DNA from: an uncultured Pelosinus sp.
Lineage (GTDB): Bacteria; Bacillota; Negativicutes; UMGS1260
Direction of reading: 5' to 3'
DNA length: 64,000 bases
Assembly: GCA_900550105.1 (NCBI GenBank)
Contig: URQW01000003.1
Span: 1-64,000 of the forward strand
Part shown: positions 1 through 9,183 of the stretch, piece after piece
Numbering within the stretch: the stretch's first letter is position 1
Layout of the letters: each line of letters begins with the position of its first letter
Translations under genes and position numbers: made by a program
Notes under the pieces: model-generated
The model's input: the letters and a program-made list of their open reading frames with translations, nothing else
The model's database searches: none
Told to the model about the DNA's origin: nothing

Positions 1-130
1 CTTTGAGAATCTTTAAAATAGTCCACTCCGAAGTATAAATTCCTGCCGGCTCTAAGCGCTGATTCAATCCTTTGGATATAGCGCGAGTCGTTTGATATAG
101 CTGGTGAATCATCTGATCTTGTTCATCCAT
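1..130 (-). CDS. MarR-family regulator, N-terminal fragment
   Basis: The 5' end of a minus-strand gene cut by the window edge; 43 codons are visible from ATG at 130. The peptide begins MDEQDQMIHQLYQTTRAI and continues with a stretch ending in LEPAGIYTSEW, the helix 1-2 pattern seen at the start of MarR regulators (LNERLEPLGLYSSEW-like). A GGGG tract about 8 nt upstream can serve as ribosome binding site. The winged helix itself lies outside the window, so the family call rests on the N-terminal dimerisation region only. Confidence 0.6.
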   Translation of the reverse strand, partial: MDEQDQMIHQLYQTTRAISKGLNQRLEPAGIYTSEWTILKILK

Positions 131-252
131 ATTCCTAACCCCTACTCAATCAAAATAAGCAATTCTTCCAATTGCTCAATCACACCAAAAGATGCATTCT
201 AAAATTTATTGATAGTGGATTATTTCTACAAAGAAAAGGCCTCTCCCTGCCG

Positions 253-288
253 CAAAAAAAAGAAAGCGCCGCTCTTCAGCGGCGCTTA
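253..288 (-). terminator. Rho-independent terminator of the DASS transporter gene
   Basis: On the minus strand a 9-bp GC-rich stem (AAGCGCCGC / GCGGCGCTT, 6-nt loop) is followed by a T-rich run, immediately after the stop codon of the transporter at 293. Confidence 0.85.
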
Positions 289-292
289 AAAA

Positions 293-1765
293 TTAAACAA
301 GACCGAGCCAATGCCAATAGGTGAAGATAAAGAGGGCCAAGACCCCCATAGAAATAATTGTCAGAGGTATACCGATCTTAGCCATATCTTTTACTTCAAA
401 GGTATTAGTAGCGTAAGGAATCATGGATTGCGGCGAATTTACCGGAAGAATAAAGGCAAAATAAACGGTAAATGTCGCAATGAGCGTCATGCCCCACATC
501 GGCAGCTCTGGATTATTGAGGCTTACAAGAAAACCAAGTACTGTCGGTACAAGCGCGGCTGTCGCCGAAGTGATACTAGCAAAGGCGAAGCGGATGATGA
601 GCAGCGCTACGGCGATAATCACCATCATAACACCTGGCGATAAGGCGCCAAGACCCAGACCGCCCAGACACGTTTTGGCCATCCAAATAGCCGAACCCGA
701 TTTGAGCATCGATTCACCGAGAGAAATCCCAGCGCCAAACAGTAGAATTGTGCCCCAGTCAATTTTGCCAGCCACATCTTTCCAAGCGGCAACGCCGATA
801 CTCGGAAAGAGCATGAGGAAAACAGCTAAAACGGAAACTGTATTGGCATCAATTTTGTGAAAAGATTCTGTTGACCAAAGTAAAATGGTAATAAAGAAAA
901 TCACCGATATTTTCTTTTCATTTTGACTCATGGGACCTAAGTCAGCAATCGCCTTGTTAATTGCTTCTTTGCCGCCAGGAATCTCAGAAAATTCAAAGGT
1001 GTTAAGCCGCGTAATTAACAAGTAGAGAACAACCATAAGCACAAGGCAGAAGGGCATGCCATAGAGCAGCCACTCGCCCCAGGAAATTGGATGTTTCAGC
1101 ACACCGGAAATAAACGATAATGCCACAGGATTCGGCGCACCAGCTGTCAGTACGCCAATCCCAGAAATAGAGGCGGAAGCAGCGATGCAGACAAGCAAAT
1201 TACGAGCAAATACACTTTTCGGATCCACTTGGAACGCCGCAATAAGTCCCATAGCAATAGGAGTCATTGTCGCAGCTCTTGCGGTAATCGAGGGAATGAG
1301 AAAATCGAGAACAAGCATTACAATCATCATGCCAGCAAAAACACGGTTTGTTTTTGTTCCGACAACCCGCAAAATATTTAAGGCAATCCGTTTTTCTAAG
1401 CCTGTCGATAAAATAGCTCCGGCTATAAATAAACCAGCAGCAACCAAAACCCAGCCCGAATTCACGAAACCGCTTAAGGCAATGGGAATTGCTTTTGCTG
1501 TGCCAAGAACAGGACCAGTTACACCTTGTACTGGTGAGAATCCAAGAAACAACAGCAAAAATAAAATAATGCCAATTGCACTGACCGGATAGGAAACAGC
1601 TTGCGTAACCCACATAATAACAGCGAAGGCTAAAACGCCGAGAACCCTTTGACCTGCCGTAGATAATCCCGCCGCCACTGGGGCGAAGGCAATTCCTAGC
1701 ATTACAGCAAAGCCAAGAACAAGCCATAAAATTTGTTTACCAGTAATTTGACCGTTTTGCGCCAT
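293..1765 (-). CDS. DASS/SLC13-family divalent anion:Na+ symporter
   Basis: About 490 residues with roughly a dozen hydrophobic segments and the two-repeat layout of the divalent anion:sodium symporter family, which takes up di- and tricarboxylates or sulfate. Visible signatures are SITARAATMTPIAMG in the first half, SITSATAALVPTV in the second, and GAPNPVALSF. These occupy the place of the SNT clamshell motifs, but with T-A-R/T-S-A instead of the standard S-N-T, so substrate cannot be assigned. The start is ATG at 1765, because a GAGGG element lies 8 nt upstream; the upstream in-frame TTG at 1771 is too close to it. It is divergent from the FAH-family gene. An inverted repeat at 1843-1865 lies in its leader. 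Confidence 0.88.
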   Translation of the reverse strand: MAQNGQITGKQILWLVLGFAVMLGIAFAPVAAGLSTAGQRVLGVLAFAVIMWVTQAVSYPVSAIGIILFLLLFLGFSPVQGVTGPVLGTAKAIPIALSGFVNSGWVLVAAGLFIAGAILSTGLEKRIALNILRVVGTKTNRVFAGMMIVMLVLDFLIPSITARAATMTPIAMGLIAAFQVDPKSVFARNLLVCIAASASISGIGVLTAGAPNPVALSFISGVLKHPISWGEWLLYGMPFCLVLMVVLYLLITRLNTFEFSEIPGGKEAINKAIADLGPMSQNEKKISVIFFITILLWSTESFHKIDANTVSVLAVFLMLFPSIGVAAWKDVAGKIDWGTILLFGAGISLGESMLKSGSAIWMAKTCLGGLGLGALSPGVMMVIIAVALLIIRFAFASITSATAALVPTVLGFLVSLNNPELPMWGMTLIATFTVYFAFILPVNSPQSMIPYATNTFEVKDMAKIGIPLTIISMGVLALFIFTYWHWLGLV

Positions 1766-1842
1766 TACCAATCCCTCTTTTCTTCGTCTTTTTTACCATC
1801 TGGCCAAACCTTCTTTTCACCTCCTTCGCAAAATAACGGATT

Positions 1843-1865
1843 GGCAAAACATGTGATGTTTAGCC
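1843..1865. promoter_or_regulatory. Imperfect inverted repeat, candidate operator
   Basis: GGCAAAACAT-gtg-ATGTTTAGCC, 10-bp arms with one mismatch, in the divergent region between the DASS and FAH-type genes, about 80 bp upstream of the transporter start. The spacing suits a dimeric regulator, but no adjacent regulator gene identifies it. Confidence 0.4.
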
Positions 1866-2056
1866 GTTAATAACGCTGTTTCAATCTTCAAAATTTTCAA
1901 TATAATTTTATGATAGCACTTCCTGATTATTTATTCTGCTTAAAATAGATAAATCCTTTTAAAAAAATCAGAAAAATTTATTTTTTTCGCTTTCTTTTCT
2001 GATATTTTCTTTTGTATACTAATAAGGTAATAACTTATCAGAAAGCAGGTGGCTTT

Positions 2057-2959
2057 ATGTACTTTTTGACGTACCGTTACGGCGATGTAGAAACAATCGG
2101 GTTACTTTCTCAAGACGGTAAAAAAATTATTCCCCTATTAGCAGCAGAAGAGCGCTACTGTAAAACAGCAACACTGCCGCATACCCTCCTGGGCCTGATC
2201 GACCAAGGAGAACAAGCCTTAAGTACCGTAAAAAAGATTGCCACTGCTGCCGAAGCTGACCTAGAAGCATCTTATTTGCTCCCCTTGGCGGCAGTGAAAA
2301 TCTTAGCACCGATTCCTCGCCCAAGAAAAAACATCTTTTGTATCGGTAAAAATTACGCAGCTCATGCCAAAGAATTTGATCCTGGCGCTGATGTTCCCCT
2401 CTATCCTGTCGTGTTTACCAAAGCGCCCACAACCGTCATCGGCCCTGATGAACCAATTCAAAGCCATAAGGAAATGACCCAGTCCTTGGATTATGAAGTA
2501 GAGCTTGCTGTCGTGATTGGCAAAACAGGTAAAAACATCACGAAAGAAACTGCTTGGGACTATGTTTTCGGCTATACAATTTTTAATGACGTAACAGCAA
2601 GAGATCTGCAAAAGCGGCATAATCAATGGTTCTTAGGAAAAAACCTTGATACTTCCGGCCCTATGGGACCTTACCTTGTTCACCAAAGCGCCATTGCCGA
2701 CTTTAAATCCTTAACGATTCAATCGAAAGTAAATGGCGAAGTGCGTCAAGAAGCATCGCTCAGTGACCTTTTGTTTGATATCCCGACCCTCTTGGCAACC
2801 ATTTCCGCTACAATGACACTGGAAGCAGGTGATATAATCGCTACAGGAACGCCTGCTGGCGTCGGAGCTGGATTTACACCGCCGAAGTTCTTGCAAAGCG
2901 GTGATACCCTGGAACTTTCGATTACTCATTTGGGAGTTTTAAAAAATACTATAGCCTAA
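2057..2959 (+). CDS. Fumarylacetoacetate hydrolase (FAH) family protein
   Basis: 300 residues. The C-terminal FAH fold is clear: FCIGKNYAAHAKE, KAPTTVIGP, LDYEVELAVVIG, FNDVTARD and GDIIATGTPAGVG. The Glu pair in DYEVELA and the Asp in FNDVTARD are the usual divalent-metal ligands. The family includes acylpyruvases, oxaloacetate decarboxylases and hydroxyhepta-diene-dioate isomerases, so the exact reaction is open. The ATG at 2057 is chosen because GCAGGTGG precedes it by about 5 nt; a longer frame from a TTG at 2012 has no such site. A TATACT at 2014-2019 is a plausible -10. The divergent organic-anion transporter would suit a carboxylate substrate. Confidence 0.88.
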   Translation: MYFLTYRYGDVETIGLLSQDGKKIIPLLAAEERYCKTATLPHTLLGLIDQGEQALSTVKKIATAAEADLEASYLLPLAAVKILAPIPRPRKNIFCIGKNYAAHAKEFDPGADVPLYPVVFTKAPTTVIGPDEPIQSHKEMTQSLDYEVELAVVIGKTGKNITKETAWDYVFGYTIFNDVTARDLQKRHNQWFLGKNLDTSGPMGPYLVHQSAIADFKSLTIQSKVNGEVRQEASLSDLLFDIPTLLATISATMTLEAGDIIATGTPAGVGAGFTPPKFLQSGDTLELSITHLGVLKNTIA

Positions 2960-2980
2960 GAATTCACGGTTCATTGCAAA

Positions 2981-3043
2981 AACAAACCTGCAGAAATGTA
3001 TCGGCTTCCACCGCATAGCATTTCCTGGCAGGTTTGTTTTTTT
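2981..3043 (+). terminator. Terminator after FAH-family gene
   Basis: Long hairpin with arms AACAAACCTGC..GAAATG and CATTTC..GCAGGTTTG around a roughly 20-nt loop, followed by a run of T, 20 bp after the stop codon. Confidence 0.8.
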
Positions 3044-3095
3044 GTTCACCACAAAAAGACTTTTGTATTACTTTCCGTCTTAGAAAAACTTTTCC

Positions 3096-3139
3096 TTGGT
3101 ATCATCGCTGTACATGTGTTATATTATTACACATGTACA
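3096..3139 (+). promoter_or_regulatory. Promoter with a perfect 11-bp inverted repeat over the -10
   Basis: TTGGTA (3096-3101) and TATATT (3120-3125) are 18 bp apart. The -10 is embedded in TGTACATGTGT-N9-ACACATGTACA (3109-3119 and 3129-3139), a perfect inverted repeat. A repressor bound there would block RNA polymerase from the APC permease gene at 3208. The binding protein is unknown. Confidence 0.55.
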
Positions 3140-3207
3140 CAGAAGGTTTACTGTTGAGAGTCATTACAGTAGCTTTGTGTAATTTTTTTTGAAAGAAGTG
3201 AACTGCT

Positions 3208-4617
3208 ATGAATTTGTTTCGCACTAAAACCCTTTCTTCTCTGCAAGAGGCAAAAACTCACAACAAACTTGCCAAAAACATGACTGCTCTTGACATGGTC
3301 CTACTTGGCGTAGGCTGTATTATGGGTACAGGCATTTTTGTATTTACTGGTGTAGTTGCCGCAACCTATGCCGGACCTGGTATTATTATTTCACTCGTAC
3401 TTTCGGCAATCGCCTGTGTCTTTTGCGCTCTCTGCTACTCAGAACTTGCTTCAGCCGTTCCCGTGGCTGGCAGTGCCTATACGTATTCTTACACAGCCTT
3501 AGGCGAACTTTTCGCTTGGATTGTCGGCTGGAGCCTAATTTTGGAATATTCGCTAGCGGCCAGTCTGGTGGCTGCTGGTTGGTCCGCCTACGTAACTGGT
3601 TTATTTAAATCGGCTGGCGTCCTGCTACCTAAGACGTTCACAGCCGTAGCAGCTGATGGCGGCATTATCAATCTCCCAGCTGTCTTGATTCTGCTATTCT
3701 TAAGCCTCTTGCTGCTACGCGGCACGAAGGAAAGCGCTAAACTGAATAAAATTCTCGTTGCCGTAAAGTTAGGCGCCGTTTTTCTCTTTCTTCTTCTCGC
3801 TGGTCCCCAAGTCAATCCAGCAAACTGGTCTCCCTTTCTGCCTTTCGGCATGTCCGGTGTTGTCACTGGCGCTGCCGCCATGTTTTTGGCCTATATTGGC
3901 TTTGATTGCGTCGCTACAGCGGCGGAAGAATGTAAAAACCCGAATCGCGACTTACCCATTGGCATCATTGGTTCTTTGATTATCTGCGCTATTTTGTATA
4001 TTGCCGTATCAGCTGTACTGACAGGCGTCGTCCCCTATGATCAGTTAAATAACGCTGAACCTGTCGCCTTCGCCCTGCGCGAAATCGGCTATAATATTGG
4101 TTCCGCCCTGGTCGGTACAGGTGCGATTGCCGGTCTTACGACAGTTCTGCTTGCCGTAATGTATGGACAGACTCGTATTTTCTTTGCCATGTCGCGCGAT
4201 GGACTCATCCCTGCTGCCATCTGCAAAGTACATCCTAAATATGGCACGCCTCACATTATTACTACCTTGTCGGGAATTATTGTAGCAGTGATTGCTGGTT
4301 TTACTCCAGTAAATATTATGGCTGAATTGGTAAACATCGGCACACTTTTCGCCTTTTTGGCTACAGCTGTGGGCGTACTCGTCCTGCGCCGCACCGATCC
4401 CAAAGCCCATCGTCCTTTTCGCTGTCCCTATGCTCATGTGGTAGCCCCTTTAGCCATTATCTCTTGCCTGTATCTTATTTACAGCCTTCCCACAGAGACC
4501 TGGGTTCGCTATAGTATTTGGTTGGCTATTGGCTTATCCTTTTACGGACTCTATGGCTATCGTCATAGTATACTAGCTAAAAAGAAAGCGCCGCTAGCCT
4601 TAAAAGAAGTAGGTTAA
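3208..4617 (+). CDS. APC-superfamily amino-acid permease (CAT/YfnA-like)
   Basis: 469 residues with about 12 membrane segments. The N-terminal part, MTALDMVLLGVGCIMGTGIF followed by AGPGIIISLVLSAIACVF and CYSELASAVPVAGSAYTY, is the typical cationic amino-acid transporter (CAT, TC 2.A.3.3) type, with the unwound GxGxGIF of TM1. FFAMSRDGLIP in the second half is also family-typical. ATG at 3208 follows an AAGAAG element. It forms a monocistronic unit with its own palindromic promoter region and a bidirectional terminator. Substrate cannot be read from sequence. Confidence 0.9.
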   Translation: MNLFRTKTLSSLQEAKTHNKLAKNMTALDMVLLGVGCIMGTGIFVFTGVVAATYAGPGIIISLVLSAIACVFCALCYSELASAVPVAGSAYTYSYTALGELFAWIVGWSLILEYSLAASLVAAGWSAYVTGLFKSAGVLLPKTFTAVAADGGIINLPAVLILLFLSLLLLRGTKESAKLNKILVAVKLGAVFLFLLLAGPQVNPANWSPFLPFGMSGVVTGAAAMFLAYIGFDCVATAAEECKNPNRDLPIGIIGSLIICAILYIAVSAVLTGVVPYDQLNNAEPVAFALREIGYNIGSALVGTGAIAGLTTVLLAVMYGQTRIFFAMSRDGLIPAAICKVHPKYGTPHIITTLSGIIVAVIAGFTPVNIMAELVNIGTLFAFLATAVGVLVLRRTDPKAHRPFRCPYAHVVAPLAIISCLYLIYSLPTETWVRYSIWLAIGLSFYGLYGYRHSILAKKKAPLALKEVG

Positions 4618-4649
4618 CGAGCGCCTTATAACACAATCATTTTCAACTA

Positions 4650-4696
4650 AAAAAGCAGTTCTTCGTCACTATGTCGTGACAAAGAACTGCTTTTTA
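4650..4696. terminator. Bidirectional terminator between APC permease and abgB
   Basis: AAAAGCAGTTCTTCGTCAC / GTGACAAAGAACTGCTTTTT hairpin flanked by A- and T-runs, between convergent genes. Confidence 0.88.
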
Positions 4697-4701
4697 TGAT
4701 T

Positions 4702-6141
4702 TTACTTCGCAGGTGAAGGTTTTATACCCGCAGGAATTGGGCATTTATAGTCTTCGCCGTCACGTTTTTCAATAAGTTCTTGCTTTGCTGTTGCTAGCAA
4801 ATCCGGCGCTAAAAAGAGATCAACAGCTGTTTTTGCTAATACCTTAGCCGCTGTGAGCATACCTTTATGGGCAATACTCGTCACTCCCTGCGACACAGTC
4901 TGCCAAGAATGACCTGGCGTACCAAAAGCTTGACAAGCGGCGCTAATCTGCGCTGTTGGCGTAATCCAGCTCACATCGCCCACATCGGTTGATCCGGTAA
5001 GCAGCATCGAATCATGCTGATAGGGCAAGATCTTATGGGCTAACGGCACTTGCTTCAACTCCGCTAACAGCGCTTTATCCTGATTGCCCATAATCGCCTT
5101 GGCTACATTCCAGTCGTTCTCTTTATCAGAATCAGCTAAAGTCGCCTGAATCTTCCGGGCCAAAGTCAGTTCCGCTTCTGACCACTGCGGCGCACCAACA
5201 GTAAGATAATTCTCATACAAAAGTTTTTCTAGCGTATCATTAGGCAGGCAATCAGAACAGCCTTTATTAAAAACAATCTCACAATCGGTCCCGGTCATAA
5301 GCGCCGCGCCTTTGGCAACATTACAAACGCGATCATAGATTTCTTGAACCTGTTTTAACTTCGGCGCCCGTATTAAATAAAGAACCTCCGCTTCAGCCTG
5401 TACCACATTCGGCGCACTACCGCCCGTATTCGTTACGGCATAATGAAGTCTTGCTTCTGGAATAACATGTTCTCGAAGATAATTCACGCCTACATTCATC
5501 AATTCTACCGCATCCAAAGCACTGCGTCCCAGATGCGGCGCCGCGCCAGCATGGGCGCTTTTACCATGAAAGCGAAAATAAACCTGATAATTGGCCAAAG
5601 TGCGTACCGAATACACCGCATTATGACCATGAGGATGCCAAGTCAAAGCAGCATCCACATCGTCAAATACGCCTTCTCGCGCCATAAAGGCCTTGCCTGA
5701 GCCGCCTTCTTCACCGGGACAACCATAAAATCGAACCGTGCCAGAAACATGGTTCGCAGCAAGATATTCTTTTACGGCCATGGCGGCTGCTAAAGCGCCG
5801 ACACCAAGCAAGTTATGACCGCAACCGTGGCCGCTATCGCCTGGCGTAATTGGCTTTTTTTCAGCGACATCGCCTTGCTGACTAAGACCCGAGAGAGCAT
5901 CATATTCTCCCAAGAGTGCAATAACTGGCTTGCCTTGGCCAAACGACGCCTGAAAAGCCGTAGCTAGACCAGCGGTTCCTCGCTCAACAGTAAAACCCGC
6001 CTGCTCTAAACAATCAGCTAACAGCTTAGCTGATTGCACTTCTTCAAAGCGCGTTTCAGCATAGCCCCATACGAGATCACTGACTGCTGTAAATTCTTTC
6101 GTTTTACGGTCAAGCCATTCTTCCAAGCCTTGTTTATCCAT
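4702..6141 (-). CDS. abgB: AbgB-like M20 amidohydrolase (p-aminobenzoyl-glutamate hydrolase subunit B type)
   Basis: 479 residues of the M20D metallopeptidase family. Metal-site elements are visible: HGCGHN at 105-110, GCPGEEGG at 140-147 with the catalytic Glu, and HPHGHN at 169-174; a dimerisation-domain region (FRFHGKSAHAGAAPHLGRSA) follows. Length and the HPHGHN pattern match AbgB rather than the shorter hippurate hydrolases. In E. coli AbgB with AbgA cleaves p-aminobenzoyl-glutamate. The start has AAAGGATG 7 nt upstream. It lies 18 bp downstream of abgT and is very likely cotranscribed, so the substrate is probably the amide taken up by AbgT. Confidence 0.87.
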   Translation of the reverse strand: MDKQGLEEWLDRKTKEFTAVSDLVWGYAETRFEEVQSAKLLADCLEQAGFTVERGTAGLATAFQASFGQGKPVIALLGEYDALSGLSQQGDVAEKKPITPGDSGHGCGHNLLGVGALAAAMAVKEYLAANHVSGTVRFYGCPGEEGGSGKAFMAREGVFDDVDAALTWHPHGHNAVYSVRTLANYQVYFRFHGKSAHAGAAPHLGRSALDAVELMNVGVNYLREHVIPEARLHYAVTNTGGSAPNVVQAEAEVLYLIRAPKLKQVQEIYDRVCNVAKGAALMTGTDCEIVFNKGCSDCLPNDTLEKLLYENYLTVGAPQWSEAELTLARKIQATLADSDKENDWNVAKAIMGNQDKALLAELKQVPLAHKILPYQHDSMLLTGSTDVGDVSWITPTAQISAACQAFGTPGHSWQTVSQGVTSIAHKGMLTAAKVLAKTAVDLFLAPDLLATAKQELIEKRDGEDYKCPIPAGIKPSPAK

Positions 6142-6159
6142 AGGAAAACATCCTTTCTT

Positions 6160-7692
6160 TTACCACAAACGCTGCGGAATTCCCGGTCCGACCGGTAACC
6201 CCATGAGATACCAGAAGATAAAGAGAGCATACCACATGACAAAGAAAGACAGGGCATAAGGCAGCATCAACGATAAATAGGTGCCAATCCCGCTTTCTTC
6301 TTTATATTTTTTCAGTGTTTCTAAAAATAGCGGCAAAAAGGGATTGACGACCTGAATCGTATTAAAAGCGCCATCACCGGCCCGGAAGGCCACTTGGATA
6401 AAGGCCGGATGGTAGCCAAGCAGCATAAACATCGGTATAAAGACAGGCGATAAGAGCGCCCAAATAGCCGAGCCGCTGGCAATAAACAGTCCCATAAACT
6501 GACCAAAAAGCATAAAACATAAAAGAGCTGGCAGTCCGGTCATACCAATATCTTTCAAGAACTCAGCGCCTGATGTAGCAATGAGGGTCGCAATATTTGT
6601 CCAGGTAAAGGCGGCAATAAACTGAGCAATCGCAAAAACCATGACAAGAAAGCCTGCAAGACCTTTCATACATTCGGTCATCATATGAACTACATCATCG
6701 CCTGTTTGAATCGTTCTGACTTTAATCCCGTAAGTAAGACCAACGGTTAAGAAAAACAGAAACAGCAGTGGTACAATCCCTTTGATAAAGGGTGATCCTG
6801 GAATCCCGCCTGTTTCGGGGTTCCGCAATAAAGCCCCTTCTGGTACAACAAGTAGCAGCAGAACAGCTACGAACAACAGTGTCGCCAAACCAGTCAGGCG
6901 CAGCGCTTTACTTTGCGCAACCGTTGGCTTTTCTAAATTGACTGTCTGCTGACCATGGTAGACCCCCATACGCGGTTCCACAAATTTCTCGGTAACGATT
7001 GTCGTCAATATGGATAAGTAAAATACAGCAAAACACATAAAATACCAGTTATCAATTGGCGTTACTACCATGCTGGGATCAACAATTTTAGCTGCCTGCG
7101 TACTGATACCTGATAACAGCACATCGGTAGTCACAATTAAAATATTCGCCGTAAAACCGGAGTAAATCGCGGCAAGCGAAGCAGCAAAGCCAACAAACGG
7201 GTGTCTCCCCATTGAATAGAAAACCATAGCAGCAATGGGCGGTACAACGACAATCGCCGCATCGGACGCCAAATGACTCATAAAACTCATAATAACAATC
7301 GTAAAAGTAATATAACGTTTCGGAATCGCATGAATAGCTGTCTTTAAAATGGTTTCCATAAGACCTGTTTTTTCTACAAGACCAATTCCTAAGGTTAAAA
7401 CCATAATCATGCCAAGCGGCGGGAAATTAATATAGTTTTTAATCATATCTGTCATGATCCATTGCAAGCCCTCTTGACTGATCAGACTCTTTACAGCGAT
7501 CGTCTTATGGGTCATAGGATGCAGCGCAGTTACATGATAGGCTGATAAAACAGCTGAAATAATTGCCAGGACAGCAATTAAAAGCAGAAAAAGAATTGCC
7601 GGATTCGGCAGTTTGTTACCGATAACTTCCAGTTTACCCAAGAAACCTTTTTGCGTTTCCATCGTTTGCTGATTTGTTGACAAGGAACCCAT
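6160..7692 (-). CDS. abgT: AbgT-family transporter
   Basis: 510 residues, highly hydrophobic, with the AbgT family pattern: GKLPNPAILF-like N-terminus (NKLPNPAILFLL), FPPLGMIMVLTLGIGLVEKTG, SHLASDAAIVVVPPIAAMVF and FRAGDGAFNTIQVVNPFLP. The family imports p-aminobenzoyl-glutamate and related amides; some members export antifolates. ATG at 7692 is chosen because GGAGGAG lies 9 nt upstream; a TTG 18 nt further up overlaps that element. It precedes abgB in the same transcript. The leader contains a strong Shine-Dalgarno followed by an 11-codon frame (7723-7758). Confidence 0.9.
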   Translation of the reverse strand: MGSLSTNQQTMETQKGFLGKLEVIGNKLPNPAILFLLLIAVLAIISAVLSAYHVTALHPMTHKTIAVKSLISQEGLQWIMTDMIKNYINFPPLGMIMVLTLGIGLVEKTGLMETILKTAIHAIPKRYITFTIVIMSFMSHLASDAAIVVVPPIAAMVFYSMGRHPFVGFAASLAAIYSGFTANILIVTTDVLLSGISTQAAKIVDPSMVVTPIDNWYFMCFAVFYLSILTTIVTEKFVEPRMGVYHGQQTVNLEKPTVAQSKALRLTGLATLLFVAVLLLLVVPEGALLRNPETGGIPGSPFIKGIVPLLFLFFLTVGLTYGIKVRTIQTGDDVVHMMTECMKGLAGFLVMVFAIAQFIAAFTWTNIATLIATSGAEFLKDIGMTGLPALLCFMLFGQFMGLFIASGSAIWALLSPVFIPMFMLLGYHPAFIQVAFRAGDGAFNTIQVVNPFLPLFLETLKKYKEESGIGTYLSLMLPYALSFFVMWYALFIFWYLMGLPVGPGIPQRLW

Positions 7693-7813
7693 ATAGTCAC
7701 TCTCCTCCAATATCTTTTTCCACTAGCTCCGCTTGCCTGTTAAGCGAAATTCGCTCAATACTGCTTCACCTCCCAGCGTTCTCTCGCTAACACGGATTTT
7801 AAGACTTAACCAT

Positions 7814-8995
7814 TTATTTATTATAAAAAGCCAAAGCTTTTAGGCCTGTTTCATACAAAATTTCAGCACCGATGGCTAAAGACGCTTCATCCATATCAAA
7901 GCGGGGGCTATGGAGGCTATAGTTCTTTTCGCCGCTTTTACCACAGCCCAGCCAAAAAAAAGCGCCAGGATATTTCGTCAAATAGCGGCCAAAATCCTCT
8001 GCTGCCAAAACAGGCTTCACATTGGATTGCACATTTTGCTGACCGATTATCGCCTCAGCCGCTTCAGTAGCCAATCGAGTCGGCTCCGGCCAATTCATTA
8101 AAATCGGATAGCCTCGTTGATAATCCAAATGGTAAGACGCTCCCTGAGCTGCCGTGAATCCCGCTAGCAGTCGTTCTAACCGTTCGGGAATCTCCAAACG
8201 AACCGATTCGTCAAGTGTACGGACCGTTCCTTCTAAGGTTACCTTGCGGGCAATTACGTTATAACGCTCCCCACCTGATATTTTGCCAATAGAAATAGTA
8301 GCTGTTTCTAAAGGATTGAGCTGTCGACTCACGATTTGACTGATTCCCTGCATCACATCAGCAGCTACCATAATGGCATCAACACCATGATGCGGTTGTC
8401 CGGCATGAGCTCCCTGACCTTCAAGTTCAATGGTCAGCCTATCGGATGCAGCCATCAGCGCCCCCGGGCGCAAACCAATCTGTCCGCAGGGGAGATCGGG
8501 CCACATATGCAGTCCAAAAATAGCTGACACATCATCAAGAATACCGCTGGCCATAAAGAGCTCCGCTCCCCCCACTGGGGAGGCCTCCTCTGCCGGTTGA
8601 AATATAAATTTGACTGTTCCTGCCAAAGTATCTTTCGCTGCCGCAAACAGCTTCACAAGCCCCAACAAAATCGCCATATGACCATCATGGCCGCACGCAT
8701 GCATGACTTGCGGCCGTAACGACCGATACTCTACTTCATTTTCTTCTTGAATTGGCAAGGCGTCCATGTCAGCCCGAAAAGCAATAACTGGGCCAGGAAG
8801 CGCTCCTATTATGGTGGCGCATAGACCAAAATGCTCTTGATAGGTTTGATAGGTAACCCCCATCTTGGTAAGCTCAGCTGCAATAAAATCAGCTGTCTGT
8901 TCTTCATGATTACTTATTTCCGGACTGCGGTGAAAACGCCGCCGCCAATCAATCAAATCTTTTGCTAACACCTGCATCATTTGTGTCCTATCCAT
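7814..8995 (-). CDS. M20 family amidohydrolase (hippurate / N-acyl-amino-acid hydrolase type)
   Basis: 393 residues with the full M20D motif set: FRADMDALPI at 73-82, HACGHDGH at 99-106, FQPAEE at 132-137, HAGQPHHGVDAI in the lid domain, and a C-terminal AEDFG. Members remove acyl groups from amino acids (hippurate, IAA-amino acids, N-acetyl-diaminopimelate). AAGGAGC precedes ATG at 8995. It is upstream of abgT-abgB on the same strand with a 121-bp gap, so it may be the first gene of that unit. Specificity is not readable. Confidence 0.88.
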   Translation of the reverse strand: MDRTQMMQVLAKDLIDWRRRFHRSPEISNHEEQTADFIAAELTKMGVTYQTYQEHFGLCATIIGALPGPVIAFRADMDALPIQEENEVEYRSLRPQVMHACGHDGHMAILLGLVKLFAAAKDTLAGTVKFIFQPAEEASPVGGAELFMASGILDDVSAIFGLHMWPDLPCGQIGLRPGALMAASDRLTIELEGQGAHAGQPHHGVDAIMVAADVMQGISQIVSRQLNPLETATISIGKISGGERYNVIARKVTLEGTVRTLDESVRLEIPERLERLLAGFTAAQGASYHLDYQRGYPILMNWPEPTRLATEAAEAIIGQQNVQSNVKPVLAAEDFGRYLTKYPGAFFWLGCGKSGEKNYSLHSPRFDMDEASLAIGAEILYETGLKALAFYNK

Positions 8996-9095
8996 TGTAT
9001 CACTCGCTCCTTTGCCCTTAAAGGGCGTTTACCCCTTTTTCCTTTCTTTTATCATAGCATATGTTTTGGGACATTTAAAAGACATTTCCGTAAAT

Positions 9096-9128
9096 AAAAA
9101 AACAAAAAACTCCCGCTGTTAGCGAGAG
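9096..9128 (-). terminator. Terminator of the GGDEF-like/HTH regulator gene
   Basis: Minus-strand stem CTCTCGC / GCGGGAG with loop TAACA, followed by TTTTTTGTTTTTTT; it lies 56 bp past the stop codon of the regulator. Confidence 0.8.
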
Positions 9129-9183
9129 CTTCGTTGCTCAAAAGATAATTCTATTTGTAGTTTAGAAAAAATTTGCCAATTTG

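Noticed and set aside
1843..1857. Sigma-54 promoter for the FAH-family gene
   Set aside because: TGGCAAAACATGTGA has GA instead of the required GC at -12.
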